A DNA stretch of 64,000 nt from QZKY01 sp963666295 (GCA_963666295.1 OY762707.1:744001-808000), one strand, 5' to 3'. Positions 9,143 to 18,018 are shown, counted from the first letter of the stretch. Notes: generated by a model not told the origin, from the letters alone. Numbers and translations are program-made.

Positions 9143-9236
9143 CGCAGCAGTGCTTGAAGATAAAAAACGGAAAAAACGGGGACTTCCCCCATTTCGATGC
9201 GTGATGATGTGCCCGTTTCGAAAGATAGAATAAGCA

Positions 9237-9992
9237 ATGAATTACGATTTACTGATTGATTTACACAAAGGCAATAAGCGCCAAGGTCCGGGCGGGGATG
9301 AGCAAACCAGGCAGGCATTGAGTTTGGCTGGACTGATGGGTGCGCCTGCTCCCCTGCAAGTAGTAGATGTTGGCTGCGGCACTGGAGCCTCAACACTCAC
9401 GCTAACCAAGAACCTGAATGCCAAAATCACAGCCGTTGATCTGTTTCAGGACTTCTTGGATGTCTTGAACGCTGATGCACAGAAGCAAGGTGTTGCGGAT
9501 AAAATCACAACGCTGGCGTGCTCTATGGAAGAGCTACCCTTTGAAAAAAACAGTTTGGATGTTATCTGGGCTGAAGGTTCAATTTACAACATCGGCTTTA
9601 AAAAAGGTGTGGCGTATTTCAAGCGCTTTCTCAAGCCCGGCGGCATTTTGGCAGCGTCCGAAATCACATGGCTGACCAAGGGGCGGCCTGAAGAAATCCA
9701 GAATTACTGGAGTGCAGAATATCCTGAAATCGCAACAGCCTCAGAGAAAATACGCATTTTGGAAGATCATGGTTTTGTCTTGAAAGGCTACTTCCCACTG
9801 CCAGAATCCAGCTGGATTGAGAACTACTACACACCTTTGGAAAACTCGTTTGAAGGCTTTGTTGTCAAACATGACTCCGAGGATGCCCGTGCCATTATCG
9901 ATGCTGAAAAGGCTGAGATCGCACTCTACAAAAAGCATCACGCCTATTACAGTTACGGCTTTTACATCGCTCAGAAAATTGGGGCGAACTGA
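9237..9992 (+). CDS. Class I SAM-dependent methyltransferase
   Basis: A 251-residue protein with a Rossmann-type methyltransferase core. Motif I VVDVGCGTG lies near residues 42-50, an acidic residue binding the SAM ribose follows in ITAVDLFQDF, and LPFEKNSLDVIWAEGSIYNI and FLKPGGILAASEITW represent motifs II and III. The C-terminal part (ENYYTPLENSFEGFV) is variable and would set the substrate, which I cannot name; small molecules are typical of this MerR-neighbour/UbiE-like type. No clear Shine-Dalgarno beyond a purine-rich stretch. Stands alone. Confidence 0.8.
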   Translation: MNYDLLIDLHKGNKRQGPGGDEQTRQALSLAGLMGAPAPLQVVDVGCGTGASTLTLTKNLNAKITAVDLFQDFLDVLNADAQKQGVADKITTLACSMEELPFEKNSLDVIWAEGSIYNIGFKKGVAYFKRFLKPGGILAASEITWLTKGRPEEIQNYWSAEYPEIATASEKIRILEDHGFVLKGYFPLPESSWIENYYTPLENSFEGFVVKHDSEDARAIIDAEKAEIALYKKHHAYYSYGFYIAQKIGAN

Positions 9993-10078
9993 GAATTCGG
10001 CAAAAACCACGATTAAATGTTGTAGATAGGCGAAGGAAGCGCGCACCGCGCAACACAGCAGCCTGCTCGCGCAGCCAT

Positions 10079-11104
10079 TTATTCGGCATTTTCCTGCAAC
10101 CCGGCCGCAACCGCATGCTTGGGCGGCACCAGCACCGCCGCCCCCGTCACAAGCCCTTCCCGCAGCAGTTCCAGCGCTTCATTGGCGGCTTCGAGCGGAT
10201 AAAGCTGTACGTGCGTTTGGACTTGTGCTTTTGCCGCCAGCGGCAAGAACTCTTCTCCATCGCGCCGCGTCAAGTTAGCAATCGAGCAAATGCTACGTTC
10301 ACCCCAGAGAATGTTGTAAGGAAAGGACGGGATGTCGCTCATGTGGATGCCGGCACAAACGACCGTGCCGCCCTTGACGGTGTGACGCAGCGCCTCCGGC
10401 ACTAGTGCGCCAACGGGCGCAAACAGAATGGCGGCATCCAGTTCTTCAGGCGGCGCTTCGAGCGAACTACCTGCCCACACTGCTCCCAGCTCACGCGCAA
10501 AATACTGTGCAATTTTGTCGTCCGGCCGTGTAAAGGCAAACACTTGCCGACCTTGCCAACGCGCAACCTGGGTAATGATGTGCGCCGCCGCACCAAAACC
10601 GTAAATCCCGATCCGTTCGGCGCCGCCCGCCGCCTTCAAGGCACGGTAGCCAATCAACCCGGCACAAAGTAGCGGTGCCGCTTCGGCGTCAGAATACAAC
10701 TCGGGCAGCGAAAAGCAGAAATGGTGATCAGCTACGGCATATTCTGCATAACCGCCGTCCAGCGTATAGCCAGTAAAGCGTGCGTCGGCACACAGATTTT
10801 CGCGCCCCCTGATGCAATAACGGCATTTACCACAGGTGCGGCCCAGCCAGGGAACACCAACGCGCTGACCGATCTCGAAATGCGCAACGCGCGCCCCTTT
10901 GGCAACCACTGTGCCGACGATTTCATGCCCTGGAATCAGCGGGAACTTCGGCTGCGGCAATTCATTGTCAAGCACATGCAAATCCGTGCGGCACACGCCG
11001 CAAGCGTGCACCTCCAACAGCAGTTCATCTTCTGCCGGAACCGGCACGGGCATCTCCACGAACTGCAGGGCTTCCCCTGGCGCTGCGAGAACCATCGCTT
11101 TCAT
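10079..11104 (-). CDS. Zinc-dependent alcohol dehydrogenase
   Basis: A 341-residue medium-chain dehydrogenase/reductase. Catalytic zinc ligands sit in ACGVCRTDLH (near residue 37) and PGHEIVGTV; four structural-zinc cysteines are in CGKCRYCIRGRENLC. The nucleotide-binding loop reads GIYGFGAAAH. It oxidises alcohols or reduces aldehydes with NAD(P)+; the exact substrate is unknown. A GAGGTGG Shine-Dalgarno precedes the ATG. The start lies only 12 bp after the lon stop and in the same direction, so it looks like the third gene of an hsp20-lon-adh operon, hinting at a stress-linked aldehyde detoxification role (inference). Confidence 0.87.
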   Translation of the reverse strand: MKAMVLAAPGEALQFVEMPVPVPAEDELLLEVHACGVCRTDLHVLDNELPQPKFPLIPGHEIVGTVVAKGARVAHFEIGQRVGVPWLGRTCGKCRYCIRGRENLCADARFTGYTLDGGYAEYAVADHHFCFSLPELYSDAEAAPLLCAGLIGYRALKAAGGAERIGIYGFGAAAHIITQVARWQGRQVFAFTRPDDKIAQYFARELGAVWAGSSLEAPPEELDAAILFAPVGALVPEALRHTVKGGTVVCAGIHMSDIPSFPYNILWGERSICSIANLTRRDGEEFLPLAAKAQVQTHVQLYPLEAANEALELLREGLVTGAAVLVPPKHAVAAGLQENAE

Positions 11105-11116
11105 TTGCCACCTCGG

Positions 11117-13516
11117 TTAGTGCGGCTTTGCCAATGCTTCCTTCATCGCATCTTCCACAGTTTCCAGCCAGACAAATTTGATCTGACTGCGTGCCTCCTC
11201 GGGAATATCATCCAGATCTTTCTGATTACGCTTGGGCAGCATCACCGTCTTGATACCAGCACGCAATGCGGCCAGCACCTTCTCCTTGATACCGCCCACC
11301 GGCATCACGAGCCCGCGCAAACTGACTTCCCCCGTCATGGCATGTGTTGCCGAAACCGGGCGGTTTGTCATCAGTGATGCCAGTGACAGAAAAATGGCCA
11401 CGCCTGCGCTGGGCCCATCTTTGGGAATAGCGCCAGCAGGGACATGAACATGAATGTCATTCTTTTCGAGTGTCTCCGGTTCAATTCCAAGCTCAGCCGA
11501 ATGCGCCTTCATCAAAGTCAGTGCCGCCTGCGCACTCTCCTTCATCACATCGCCCAGTTGTCCCGTCAGAATCAGCTTTCCGGTTCCCGGCACACGACTG
11601 GCTTCGATAAACAGAATGTCGCCACCAAACGGCGTCCATGCCAAACCGGTTGCCACGCCCGGCATGCTACTGCGTAGTGCCAGTTCGCTCTCGAAGCGCC
11701 GCGGCCCCAAAATGGCGGGCAAGTCTTTCTTGTCAATTTTCACTTTATCTGCCGTGCCCTCGGCAATCTGCATGGCTGCATGGCGGAATAAGGCACCGAT
11801 TTCACGTTCCAGATTGCGCACGCCGGCTTCACGGGTGTAATCGGAAATGATGGTGCGTATCGTTGGCTTGCCAACCCGGCACTGCGATGCCTTCAAGCCA
11901 TTGGCTTTCAGTTGCCGCTTGATCAGATAGCGCTGCGCAATCTCTTCCTTTTCTTCGCGCGTATAGCCTGGTAACTCAATCACCTCCATCCGGTCACGCA
12001 ATGGCCCGGGAATCGTATCCAGCATGTTGGCTGTACATACGAACATCACACGTGACAAGTCAAACGGTACGGACAGATAATTGTCGCGGAAGCTATTGTT
12101 TTGCTCTGGATCCAGCACCTCCAGCAAAGCGGCAGAAGGTGCGCCCTGTGTGCCGGCGCCCAGCTTGTCCACTTCGTCCAGCAGCATCACACAATTTCGC
12201 GCCTTGGCCTTGCGAACTGCTTGAATGATGTTGCCCGGCAACGCGCCAATGTAGGTTCTGCGGTGCCCGCGAATTTCTGCCTCGTCATGTACGCCCCCCA
12301 GACTGACACGCACAAACTCGCGCCCCGTCGCCTTGGCAATGCTCTGGCCAAGCGACGTCTTGCCAACGCCCGGCGGCCCGACAAAACAGAGTATGGGGCT
12401 TTTCCCTTGGGGATCCAGCTTGCGCACTGCCAGATATTCCAGAATCCGCCGTTTGATCTTTTCCAGGCCATAGTGATCTTCATCCAGAATGCGGCGCGCT
12501 TCAGCAATATCAATCCGGTCTTCAGTCTTCACTTCCCACGGCAACTCAACCATCCAGTCGAGATAAGTGCGCAACACCGAATGTTCGGACGCGGATTCAG
12601 ACAGGCGCTCAAGCCGTCTCAACTCCTTTTGAGCGTGCGTACGCACTTCCGCTGGCATGTTTGCATTAGCAATGGCTTCGGCGATGTCTTCCATTTCAGA
12701 CACGCCTTCATCCGAATCGCCCAATTCTTTCTGGATCGTTTTCAAATGCTCGCGCAGCATGGCTTCACGCTGAAAACTGCCAAGGCGCTCCTTTGTCTGC
12801 TGATCAATATCCTTGCTGATGCGCATGACTTCCATACGATAAGTCAGCAAAACCAGTACCTTGTCCAAGCGCTCTTGCAAGTCAATCGTCTCAAGAATTT
12901 CCTGTTTTTCCTCTGGCTTTAATTCCATCATGCCCACTACCAGATCGGCCAGCGCAGCAGGAGAGGTAATTTTTTGCGCTGATGCCACCAACTCTTTCGG
13001 CACATGCGGCCATAAATTCGACATTTCCGCCGTTTTTTCCCGCAACTGCAACATACGCGCTTCAATTTCGGAAGAGTCACCTGCCGGTTCCTCGTAACGC
13101 TCCACACGTGCGGCCATAAATGGGTAGCCGCCCAATGGCTCAACAACACGGAAACGCTGCTCTCCCTGGAAAACAACGTGATGCAGGCCATCCGGCGTCG
13201 AAACATATCTCAATATGTCCCCGACCGTGCCAAAGCGGTGCAAATCACTAAATTCTGGCGATGCCTCCAATGGATTGCGTTGCAACAAGAGTCCAATCTG
13301 CTGATGACTGCGTACAGCTTCCTGGGCAGCGGCAATCGAAACGTCTCGCCCAATCGTCACGGGCATGACCATCCCCGGAAACAGCACCAGATTGCGAACA
13401 GGAATGATGATCATCGCATCATGCGGTAACTCGGGATACTCATCAACCTTGAGTTGAGAGACTGGCACCTCGACTTCACCACTTAGCGCGTCGTTAGTTT
13501 GCTGTTTTGTCTTCAT
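11117..13516 (-). CDS. lon: ATP-dependent protease Lon
   Basis: A 799-residue, complete LonA-type protease. The N-terminal substrate-binding domain starts around IIIPVRNLVLFPGMVMPV; Walker A GPPGVGKTS is near residue 380, Walker B CVMLLDEVDKLG follows, and the protease domain carries the catalytic Ser in KDGPSAGVA near residue 700 and the Lys in GIKEKVLAA. It degrades misfolded and short-lived regulatory proteins in the cytoplasm. GGGAGAGGG lies directly before the ATG, 12 bp after the hsp20 stop. Pairing with hsp20 rather than clpP-clpX suggests this may be an additional, stress-linked Lon, but I cannot see whether another copy exists. Confidence 0.93.
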   Translation of the reverse strand: MKTKQQTNDALSGEVEVPVSQLKVDEYPELPHDAMIIIPVRNLVLFPGMVMPVTIGRDVSIAAAQEAVRSHQQIGLLLQRNPLEASPEFSDLHRFGTVGDILRYVSTPDGLHHVVFQGEQRFRVVEPLGGYPFMAARVERYEEPAGDSSEIEARMLQLREKTAEMSNLWPHVPKELVASAQKITSPAALADLVVGMMELKPEEKQEILETIDLQERLDKVLVLLTYRMEVMRISKDIDQQTKERLGSFQREAMLREHLKTIQKELGDSDEGVSEMEDIAEAIANANMPAEVRTHAQKELRRLERLSESASEHSVLRTYLDWMVELPWEVKTEDRIDIAEARRILDEDHYGLEKIKRRILEYLAVRKLDPQGKSPILCFVGPPGVGKTSLGQSIAKATGREFVRVSLGGVHDEAEIRGHRRTYIGALPGNIIQAVRKAKARNCVMLLDEVDKLGAGTQGAPSAALLEVLDPEQNNSFRDNYLSVPFDLSRVMFVCTANMLDTIPGPLRDRMEVIELPGYTREEKEEIAQRYLIKRQLKANGLKASQCRVGKPTIRTIISDYTREAGVRNLEREIGALFRHAAMQIAEGTADKVKIDKKDLPAILGPRRFESELALRSSMPGVATGLAWTPFGGDILFIEASRVPGTGKLILTGQLGDVMKESAQAALTLMKAHSAELGIEPETLEKNDIHVHVPAGAIPKDGPSAGVAIFLSLASLMTNRPVSATHAMTGEVSLRGLVMPVGGIKEKVLAALRAGIKTVMLPKRNQKDLDDIPEEARSQIKFVWLETVEDAMKEALAKPH

Positions 13517-13528
13517 AGCCCTCTCCCA

Positions 13529-13933
13529 TCAAGCAAGTTTTCTCAAAACCAAGCGCAAGCAACCATTAGCAAACTCGCGCTCCCCAATTTCGAAATGCCC
13601 ATGCGGCAAGTCAACATGCCGCTCAAAGCGACCATACGGAATTTCCATTCGTCTGACGGCTGAGTGCCGCTTGAGTGGCCGCTTCCTTTCCCCAACGATG
13701 TGCAGCATGCCGCCATCGACGACGACATTAAGCTGATTCGACTGCACACCCGGCAGCGCAACCAGAACGGTTAGCGCATTGCTTCTTTCGTAGACATCTA
13801 CGGGCGGCTCCCAGGTCGGGCCTCGCAGGCGCCTTCTACCCAATTGAAAAATTTGCCGGTGCAAACGCTCAGACTGCTCTATGACTTGTAGTGCTCGCCC
13901 CCACATTGAGCGACTTGATTCTCTAAATCCCAT
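13529..13933 (-). CDS. Hsp20/alpha-crystallin-family small heat-shock protein
   Basis: A 134-residue ATP-independent holdase chaperone. The alpha-crystallin domain occupies roughly residues 40-130: PPVDVYERSNALTVLVALPG at its start and GHFEIGEREFANGCLRLVL at its end, the latter being the A-x-x-x-n-G-x-L core strand with small changes. The short N-terminal arm (MGFRESSRSMWGRALQVI) is basic and amphipathic. First gene of the operon with lon and adh, so a chaperone plus protease unit. No convincing sigma-32 promoter could be pinned down in the upstream 200 bp. Confidence 0.86.
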   Translation of the reverse strand: MGFRESSRSMWGRALQVIEQSERLHRQIFQLGRRRLRGPTWEPPVDVYERSNALTVLVALPGVQSNQLNVVVDGGMLHIVGERKRPLKRHSAVRRMEIPYGRFERHVDLPHGHFEIGEREFANGCLRLVLRKLA

Positions 13934-14148
13934 TTATATCGTCTCCCCCAGTCCTGCATTATTTTTAGCGTCAGTGTTGCACACGTTTTACGTCGTAATA
14001 TTGCGCAAAAGCAAAGCCCGCCAACGCCTGATCCGGTTTATCCCACGGCAAAAAAAAGCAAAATATAGGGGCATGGGAGATATTCCGCCCAGGAAACCCT
14101 ATAATAAGGACTTGTCTGATTTTTGCTTTCTATGGAACAGGAACAACT

Positions 14149-14787
14149 TTGAACTATCCGCATCCCATTATTGCCAAAGAGGGCTGGCCCTTTCTGGGCA
14201 TTGCTGTCGCCCTTGCCGCTATAGCAACCTATTTTGTCGGCGTGTGGTCTTTCCCACTGTGGATCATCGCGCTTTTTGTCCTGCAATTTTTCCGCGACCC
14301 GGCTCGCACCGTGCCGCTGAATCCGAAAGCCGTGCTCAGCCCTGCCGACGGTCGCATTGTCGTCGTAGAAAAAACCTTTGATGATTTTGCCAGTCGCGAA
14401 GCGCTGAAAATCAGCGTATTCATGAACGTGTTCAACGTGCATTCGAACCGCGCACCGGTCGATGGCACAATCAACGAAGTCCAGTATTTTCCCGGAAAAT
14501 TTGTCCATGCCGACCTGGACAAAGCCTCAACGGAAAACGAACGCAACGCCGTAACCATTACCGCAACTAACGGTCAATTGGTAACCTGTGTTCAGGTTGC
14601 GGGCCTGATTGCACGCCGCATTCTTTGCTATGTCGGCCCCGAAGATACCCTGCAACGCGGTCAGCGTTACGGTTTCATCCGATTTGGTTCGCGTGTTGAT
14701 GTCTATCTTCCCCTTACTGCCACCCCTAAAGTGGTGGTGGGCGACAAGGTAAAGGCAACGGAAACCATACTGGCCGAATTCGGATAA
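14149..14787 (+). CDS. psd: Phosphatidylserine decarboxylase proenzyme (short type)
   Basis: A 212-residue membrane-associated enzyme that makes phosphatidylethanolamine from phosphatidylserine. The start is a TTG at 14149 with GGAACAGG just upstream. Two N-terminal hydrophobic stretches (to about residue 45) precede FFRDPARTVP and LSPADGRIVVVEK. Near the C-terminus RFGSRVD holds the Gly-Ser pair where the proenzyme cleaves itself to form the pyruvoyl group. The length matches the short PSD/archaetidylserine-decarboxylase-like group common in Burkholderiales. It directly precedes pssA, which makes its substrate. A TATAAT at 14100-14105 may be its -10 box. Confidence 0.92.
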   Translation: MNYPHPIIAKEGWPFLGIAVALAAIATYFVGVWSFPLWIIALFVLQFFRDPARTVPLNPKAVLSPADGRIVVVEKTFDDFASREALKISVFMNVFNVHSNRAPVDGTINEVQYFPGKFVHADLDKASTENERNAVTITATNGQLVTCVQVAGLIARRILCYVGPEDTLQRGQRYGFIRFGSRVDVYLPLTATPKVVVGDKVKATETILAEFG

Positions 14788-14833
14788 TTCACGCCGTGAA
14801 CGTATTGCACGAACTCAATTCGTGGAGAAAGGC

Positions 14834-15682
14834 ATGACCGAGCAAGCGCACGAGAAGCCACAGCCCAAGCGAACAGACAAAAAACGCCCCTCCCTGCGAC
14901 GGAGAAGTGTTTATCTTCTACCCAACGCTTTCACCACAGCGGCGCTTTTTTGCGGCTTCTATGCCATCGTCATTGCGATGAACCAGCGATTTGACCATGC
15001 TGCCGCCGCCATTTTCGTCGCAATGATTCTGGATGGCCTGGATGGCCGCGTGGCGCGCATAACCAACACGCAAAGCGAATTCGGCGCACAATACGATAGC
15101 TTGGCTGACATGGTTTCCTTTGGTGTTGCGCCCGCACTCGTCATTTACGAATGGGCGCTGATCGGCATGGGCAAATGGGGGTGGGTAGCGGCCTTTGTCT
15201 ATTGCTCATGCGCCGCATTGCGGCTGGCGCGTTTCAACACCAATATTGATGTCGTCGACAAACGCTATTTCCAGGGCCTGCCCAGCCCGTCGGCGGCAGC
15301 GCTGGTTGCTGGCCTGGTCTTGCTTTTCAACGATTTACAACTCTCTGTACAGGGGTACACCTGGGCATCCTGGGTAGCGTGGTGCCTAACCTTGTTCGCT
15401 GGCCTAACCATGATCAGCAATGTTCCCTTCTTCAGTTTCAAGGGCGGAAAATATCGCCGGTCCGTTCCGTACGCCAGCATCATTCTGTTCGCCATGGCAC
15501 TGGTCGCCATCGTGATTGACCCGCCGAAAATGCTGTTCACGCTGGTCGCAATCTTCACCCTGTCCGGCTACGGCCTGTTTTTCTGGCGATTGATGAAAGG
15601 CAAGCCTGTCAGCCTCATTGAAACGAATGTCGATGATGACGGGCATGAAGACGAATTCGAGGATGTCGGCAAAGACAATTAA
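14834..15682 (+). CDS. pssA: CDP-diacylglycerol--serine O-phosphatidyltransferase
   Basis: A 282-residue inner-membrane enzyme that makes phosphatidylserine. I take ATG 14834, six bases after GGAG (14824-14827), over the GTG at 14822. The CDP-alcohol phosphotransferase motif is complete near residues 65-90: DGLDGRVAR, eight residues, then GAQYDSLAD. The N-terminus is very basic (KPQPKRTDKKRPSLRRRS), followed by about eight hydrophobic segments. The acidic tail ends VDDDGHEDEFEDVGKDN. The gene lies 46 bp after psd, so the pair forms the phosphatidylethanolamine branch as one unit. Confidence 0.93.
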   Translation: MTEQAHEKPQPKRTDKKRPSLRRRSVYLLPNAFTTAALFCGFYAIVIAMNQRFDHAAAAIFVAMILDGLDGRVARITNTQSEFGAQYDSLADMVSFGVAPALVIYEWALIGMGKWGWVAAFVYCSCAALRLARFNTNIDVVDKRYFQGLPSPSAAALVAGLVLLFNDLQLSVQGYTWASWVAWCLTLFAGLTMISNVPFFSFKGGKYRRSVPYASIILFAMALVAIVIDPPKMLFTLVAIFTLSGYGLFFWRLMKGKPVSLIETNVDDDGHEDEFEDVGKDN

Positions 15683-15720
15683 AGCCGCCGTGTGGCGCCT
15701 GCCGCAAATGGATAGCTCGG

Positions 15721-15749
15721 TTGCACGTTTTTTTAAATACCCTTATAGT
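15721..15749 (+). promoter_or_regulatory. Sigma-70-type promoter of the leuA leader
   Basis: TTGCAC (15721-15726), an exact 17-bp spacer and TATAGT (15744-15749). Transcription would start near 15756, at or just before the ATG of the leucine-rich leader peptide at 15757. This gives leuA a promoter of its own separate from psd-pssA. Confidence 0.6.
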
Positions 15750-15756
15750 CTTGACC

Positions 15757-15843
15757 ATGACTTGCAAAAACCACATTCCGACAGCCGTACTTCGCAGCAA
15801 CATCAGCACTGGCCTGCTGCTGTCCCTGCTACTAGCGCTATAA
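15757..15843 (+). CDS. Putative leucine-rich leader peptide of leuA
   Basis: A 28-residue frame whose last nine residues are LLLSLLLAL, with seven leucines, three of them CTA codons that look uncommon in the surrounding genes. That is what a leucine attenuator leader should look like, and a 2-isopropylmalate synthase gene follows. A perfect 7-bp inverted repeat (TAGCGCT / AGCGCTA, 15833-15849) straddles the stop codon. A second hairpin (CCCTTGC / GCAAGGG, 15883-15903) lies downstream with an alternative CTTG / CAAG pairing. The promoter places the transcript start almost at the ATG, so the peptide may be translated leaderless. No T-run terminator is obvious, so the mechanism is inferred, not shown. 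Confidence 0.5.
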   Translation: MTCKNHIPTAVLRSNISTGLLLSLLLAL

Positions 15844-15960
15844 GCGCTACATCCCCTTATTCCCACAATTCATGTATTTCCTCCCTTGCTTACAAGGCAA
15901 GGGCCGATGAGAATATTCCATTGTCTTACGCATTAACATCACCTCAGGGAGTACCGCCAC

Positions 15961-16122
15961 ATGACTATCGGCGAAAAAGAAAATGGCAAAACACAGGACA
16001 CGCACCCGAGCAACGAAGAAAAAATGACGGACAAAGAGCGCGACCAGAAAACAAAAGACGCGGAATGGGAGCAGCATCTTCAGAGTGTGATCGACTCTAT
16101 GGAAGATGAAGTTTGCCGTTGA
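15961..16122 (+). CDS. Small charged hypothetical protein between pssA and leuA
   Basis: A 53-residue frame with AGGGAG about nine bases before its ATG. The product is strongly hydrophilic and rich in Lys, Glu and Asp (GEKENGKTQDTHPSNEEKM, then DAEWEQHLQSVIDSMEDEVC), with a single Cys next to last. No signal or membrane segment; a short helix is likely at the C-terminal end. It sits between the leucine-rich leader and leuA on the same strand, so it would be carried on the leuA transcript. I do not recognise a family. The good ribosome site is the main support. Confidence 0.5.
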   Translation: MTIGEKENGKTQDTHPSNEEKMTDKERDQKTKDAEWEQHLQSVIDSMEDEVCR

Positions 16123-16200
16123 TAAACATTAAAATTAATGAATACCGTCATGAACCGATGCCCTTATATCCTCCACTCAACGCCCGCCCTTCGACTACGA

Positions 16201-16270
16201 TGCGGGTGCCGGGCCATGAGCCTGCGACAGTCCGGCAACCCTCCTTTCCAAGCGATGTCGCCGCAAGGAC
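16201..16270 (+). promoter_or_regulatory. Possible structured 5' leader of leuA
   Basis: GGGTGCCGG (16204-16212) can pair with CCGGCAACCC (16232-16241), leaving an A bulge, and TCCTT (16242-16246) with AAGGA (16265-16269), enclosing GCGA/TCGC. The run CATGAG...GCGACA...CCGGCAACCCTCC resembles part of the SAM-I/SAM-IV riboswitch core as I remember it, but the 3' GGTGCC element is missing in its normal place. I therefore call only a structured leader 40 nt before the leuA ATG. Confidence 0.3.
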
Positions 16271-16309
16271 GCACAGACAACCTGAAAATTGCAACTGGAG
16301 ACTGACACC

Positions 16310-18013
16310 ATGATGCTCAAAGACCCTTCCAAGAAATACCGTCCATTCCGCGGCGTTCCATTACCTGACCGTACCTGGCCCGACAAGGTACTCACCAAAG
16401 CACCCATCTTCGTCAGTTCAGACTTGCGCGATGGCAACCAGGCATTGCTCGAACCGATGGATGGCGAACGCAAGATGCGCATGTTCAAGCTGCTCGTCGA
16501 TATCGGCCTCAAGGAAATCGAAGTCGCCTACTCTGCTGCATCGCAAACTGACTTTGACTTCGTTCGCAACCTGATCGAAGGCAACCACGTTCCCGACGAT
16601 GTCACGATCGGTTGCCTCGCGCCAGCACGCAAAGAACTCATTGAACGTACGGTGGATTCCCTTGGCGGCGCGCGGCGCGCCATCATTCATTTGTATAACG
16701 CATCCTCCCAGCCTTTCCTCGACATCGTCTACAGAATGGACAAGGAGCAAGTCATCGAAATGGCGCGCCAAGCCGTGGTATTCTGCAAGGAGTCAGTCGC
16801 ACGCTACCCGCAGACCGAATGGATATTGCAGTACAGTCTGGAAACTTTCAGTGGTTCCGACATGGCGTTCGCCAAACAGATCTGTGATGCTGTCGTCGAA
16901 ACGTGGGGCGGTACGCCAGAGAACAAGGTGATCCTTAATCTGCCCGCCACCATTGAAATGGCCTCGCCCAATGTCTACGCCGACCAGATCGAGTGGATAC
17001 ACCGCAATCTCGCCAAACGCGACAGCGCCATCATCAGCCTGCACCCGCACAATGACCGTGGTTGCGCCGTCGCAGCAACGGAATTGGGGCTCCTCGCCGG
17101 CGCCGAACGCGTCGAGGGTTGCCTGTTTGGCAATGGCGAACGCACCGGCAACGTCGATCTCATCACCGTCGCGATGAACATGTACACGGCCGGCATCTCG
17201 CCGGGACTTAATTTCTCGAACATGAACGAAGTCGCGCGCACGGCAGAATACTGCACCCAGATGCCGATCAATCCACGCCATCCGTACGTCGGCGATTTCG
17301 TTTTCACGGCTTTCTCCGGCACCCATCAGGACGCCATCAAGAAGGGGCTTGCACAGCAGGAGGGTGAATTGTGGAACGTCCCTTACCTCCCCTTCGACCC
17401 GGCAGACATCGGACGCACCTACGATTCCGTCATCCGGGTGAACAGCCAGTCCGGGAAGGGTGGCATCGCCTACATCCTCGAATCAACCTACGGCATTGTA
17501 ATGCCGCGTCGCATGCAAATCGAATTCAGCAGCGTTGTACAGGAATGGACAGATAAACACGGCGGCGAAGCCACAGCCGAGACTATCTGGAACATTTTCC
17601 AGGAAACCTATGTCACCGGCAAGCCGTTAATCGGTTACCAAAGCTACCGGCTGTTCGATCAGGAGGATGCGCAAGGCGTACACATCGCCGTGTCTGTCAA
17701 CGGCGCAGAGCACGAGTTCAGCGGCGTAGGCAACGGCCCGATCGACGCTGTCGTGGCCGCCCTCGGGCTCCCCTTGCGAGTGCAATCCTTCGAGCAGCAC
17801 GCAATGGGAACCGGCGCCGATGCCAAGTCCGTCGCCTATATTGAGGCCTCGCTGAATGATATTGAAGGCAGCTTTTACGGTGTCGGCATTCACGACAACA
17901 TCCTCACCGCCTCCATTCTCGCCATCTTCAGCGGCCTGAACCGCGCCATGGCTAGCGCAGATGAGGACAAACGCCGCGCTCTGCTTGAAATGCTTGGCAA
18001 CGTTTCCACGTAA
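16310..18013 (+). CDS. leuA: 2-isopropylmalate synthase (long LeuA form)
   Basis: A 567-residue cytoplasmic enzyme that condenses 2-oxoisovalerate with acetyl-CoA, the first committed step of leucine synthesis. The start ATG 16310 follows GGAG (16297-16300); a TTG at 16289 would be in frame but has no ribosome site. The catalytic TIM barrel begins SSDLRDGNQALLEPM, and the metal-binding SLHPHNDRGCAVAA lies near residue 245. A linker and a C-terminal regulatory (leucine-binding) domain from about residue 430 include GNGPIDAVVAALG. The DPSKKYRPF start marks the LeuA2 type seen in Burkholderiales and Actinobacteria. Leader features upstream suggest leucine-responsive control. Confidence 0.95.
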   Translation: MMLKDPSKKYRPFRGVPLPDRTWPDKVLTKAPIFVSSDLRDGNQALLEPMDGERKMRMFKLLVDIGLKEIEVAYSAASQTDFDFVRNLIEGNHVPDDVTIGCLAPARKELIERTVDSLGGARRAIIHLYNASSQPFLDIVYRMDKEQVIEMARQAVVFCKESVARYPQTEWILQYSLETFSGSDMAFAKQICDAVVETWGGTPENKVILNLPATIEMASPNVYADQIEWIHRNLAKRDSAIISLHPHNDRGCAVAATELGLLAGAERVEGCLFGNGERTGNVDLITVAMNMYTAGISPGLNFSNMNEVARTAEYCTQMPINPRHPYVGDFVFTAFSGTHQDAIKKGLAQQEGELWNVPYLPFDPADIGRTYDSVIRVNSQSGKGGIAYILESTYGIVMPRRMQIEFSSVVQEWTDKHGGEATAETIWNIFQETYVTGKPLIGYQSYRLFDQEDAQGVHIAVSVNGAEHEFSGVGNGPIDAVVAALGLPLRVQSFEQHAMGTGADAKSVAYIEASLNDIEGSFYGVGIHDNILTASILAIFSGLNRAMASADEDKRRALLEMLGNVST

Positions 18014-18018
18014 GCAAA

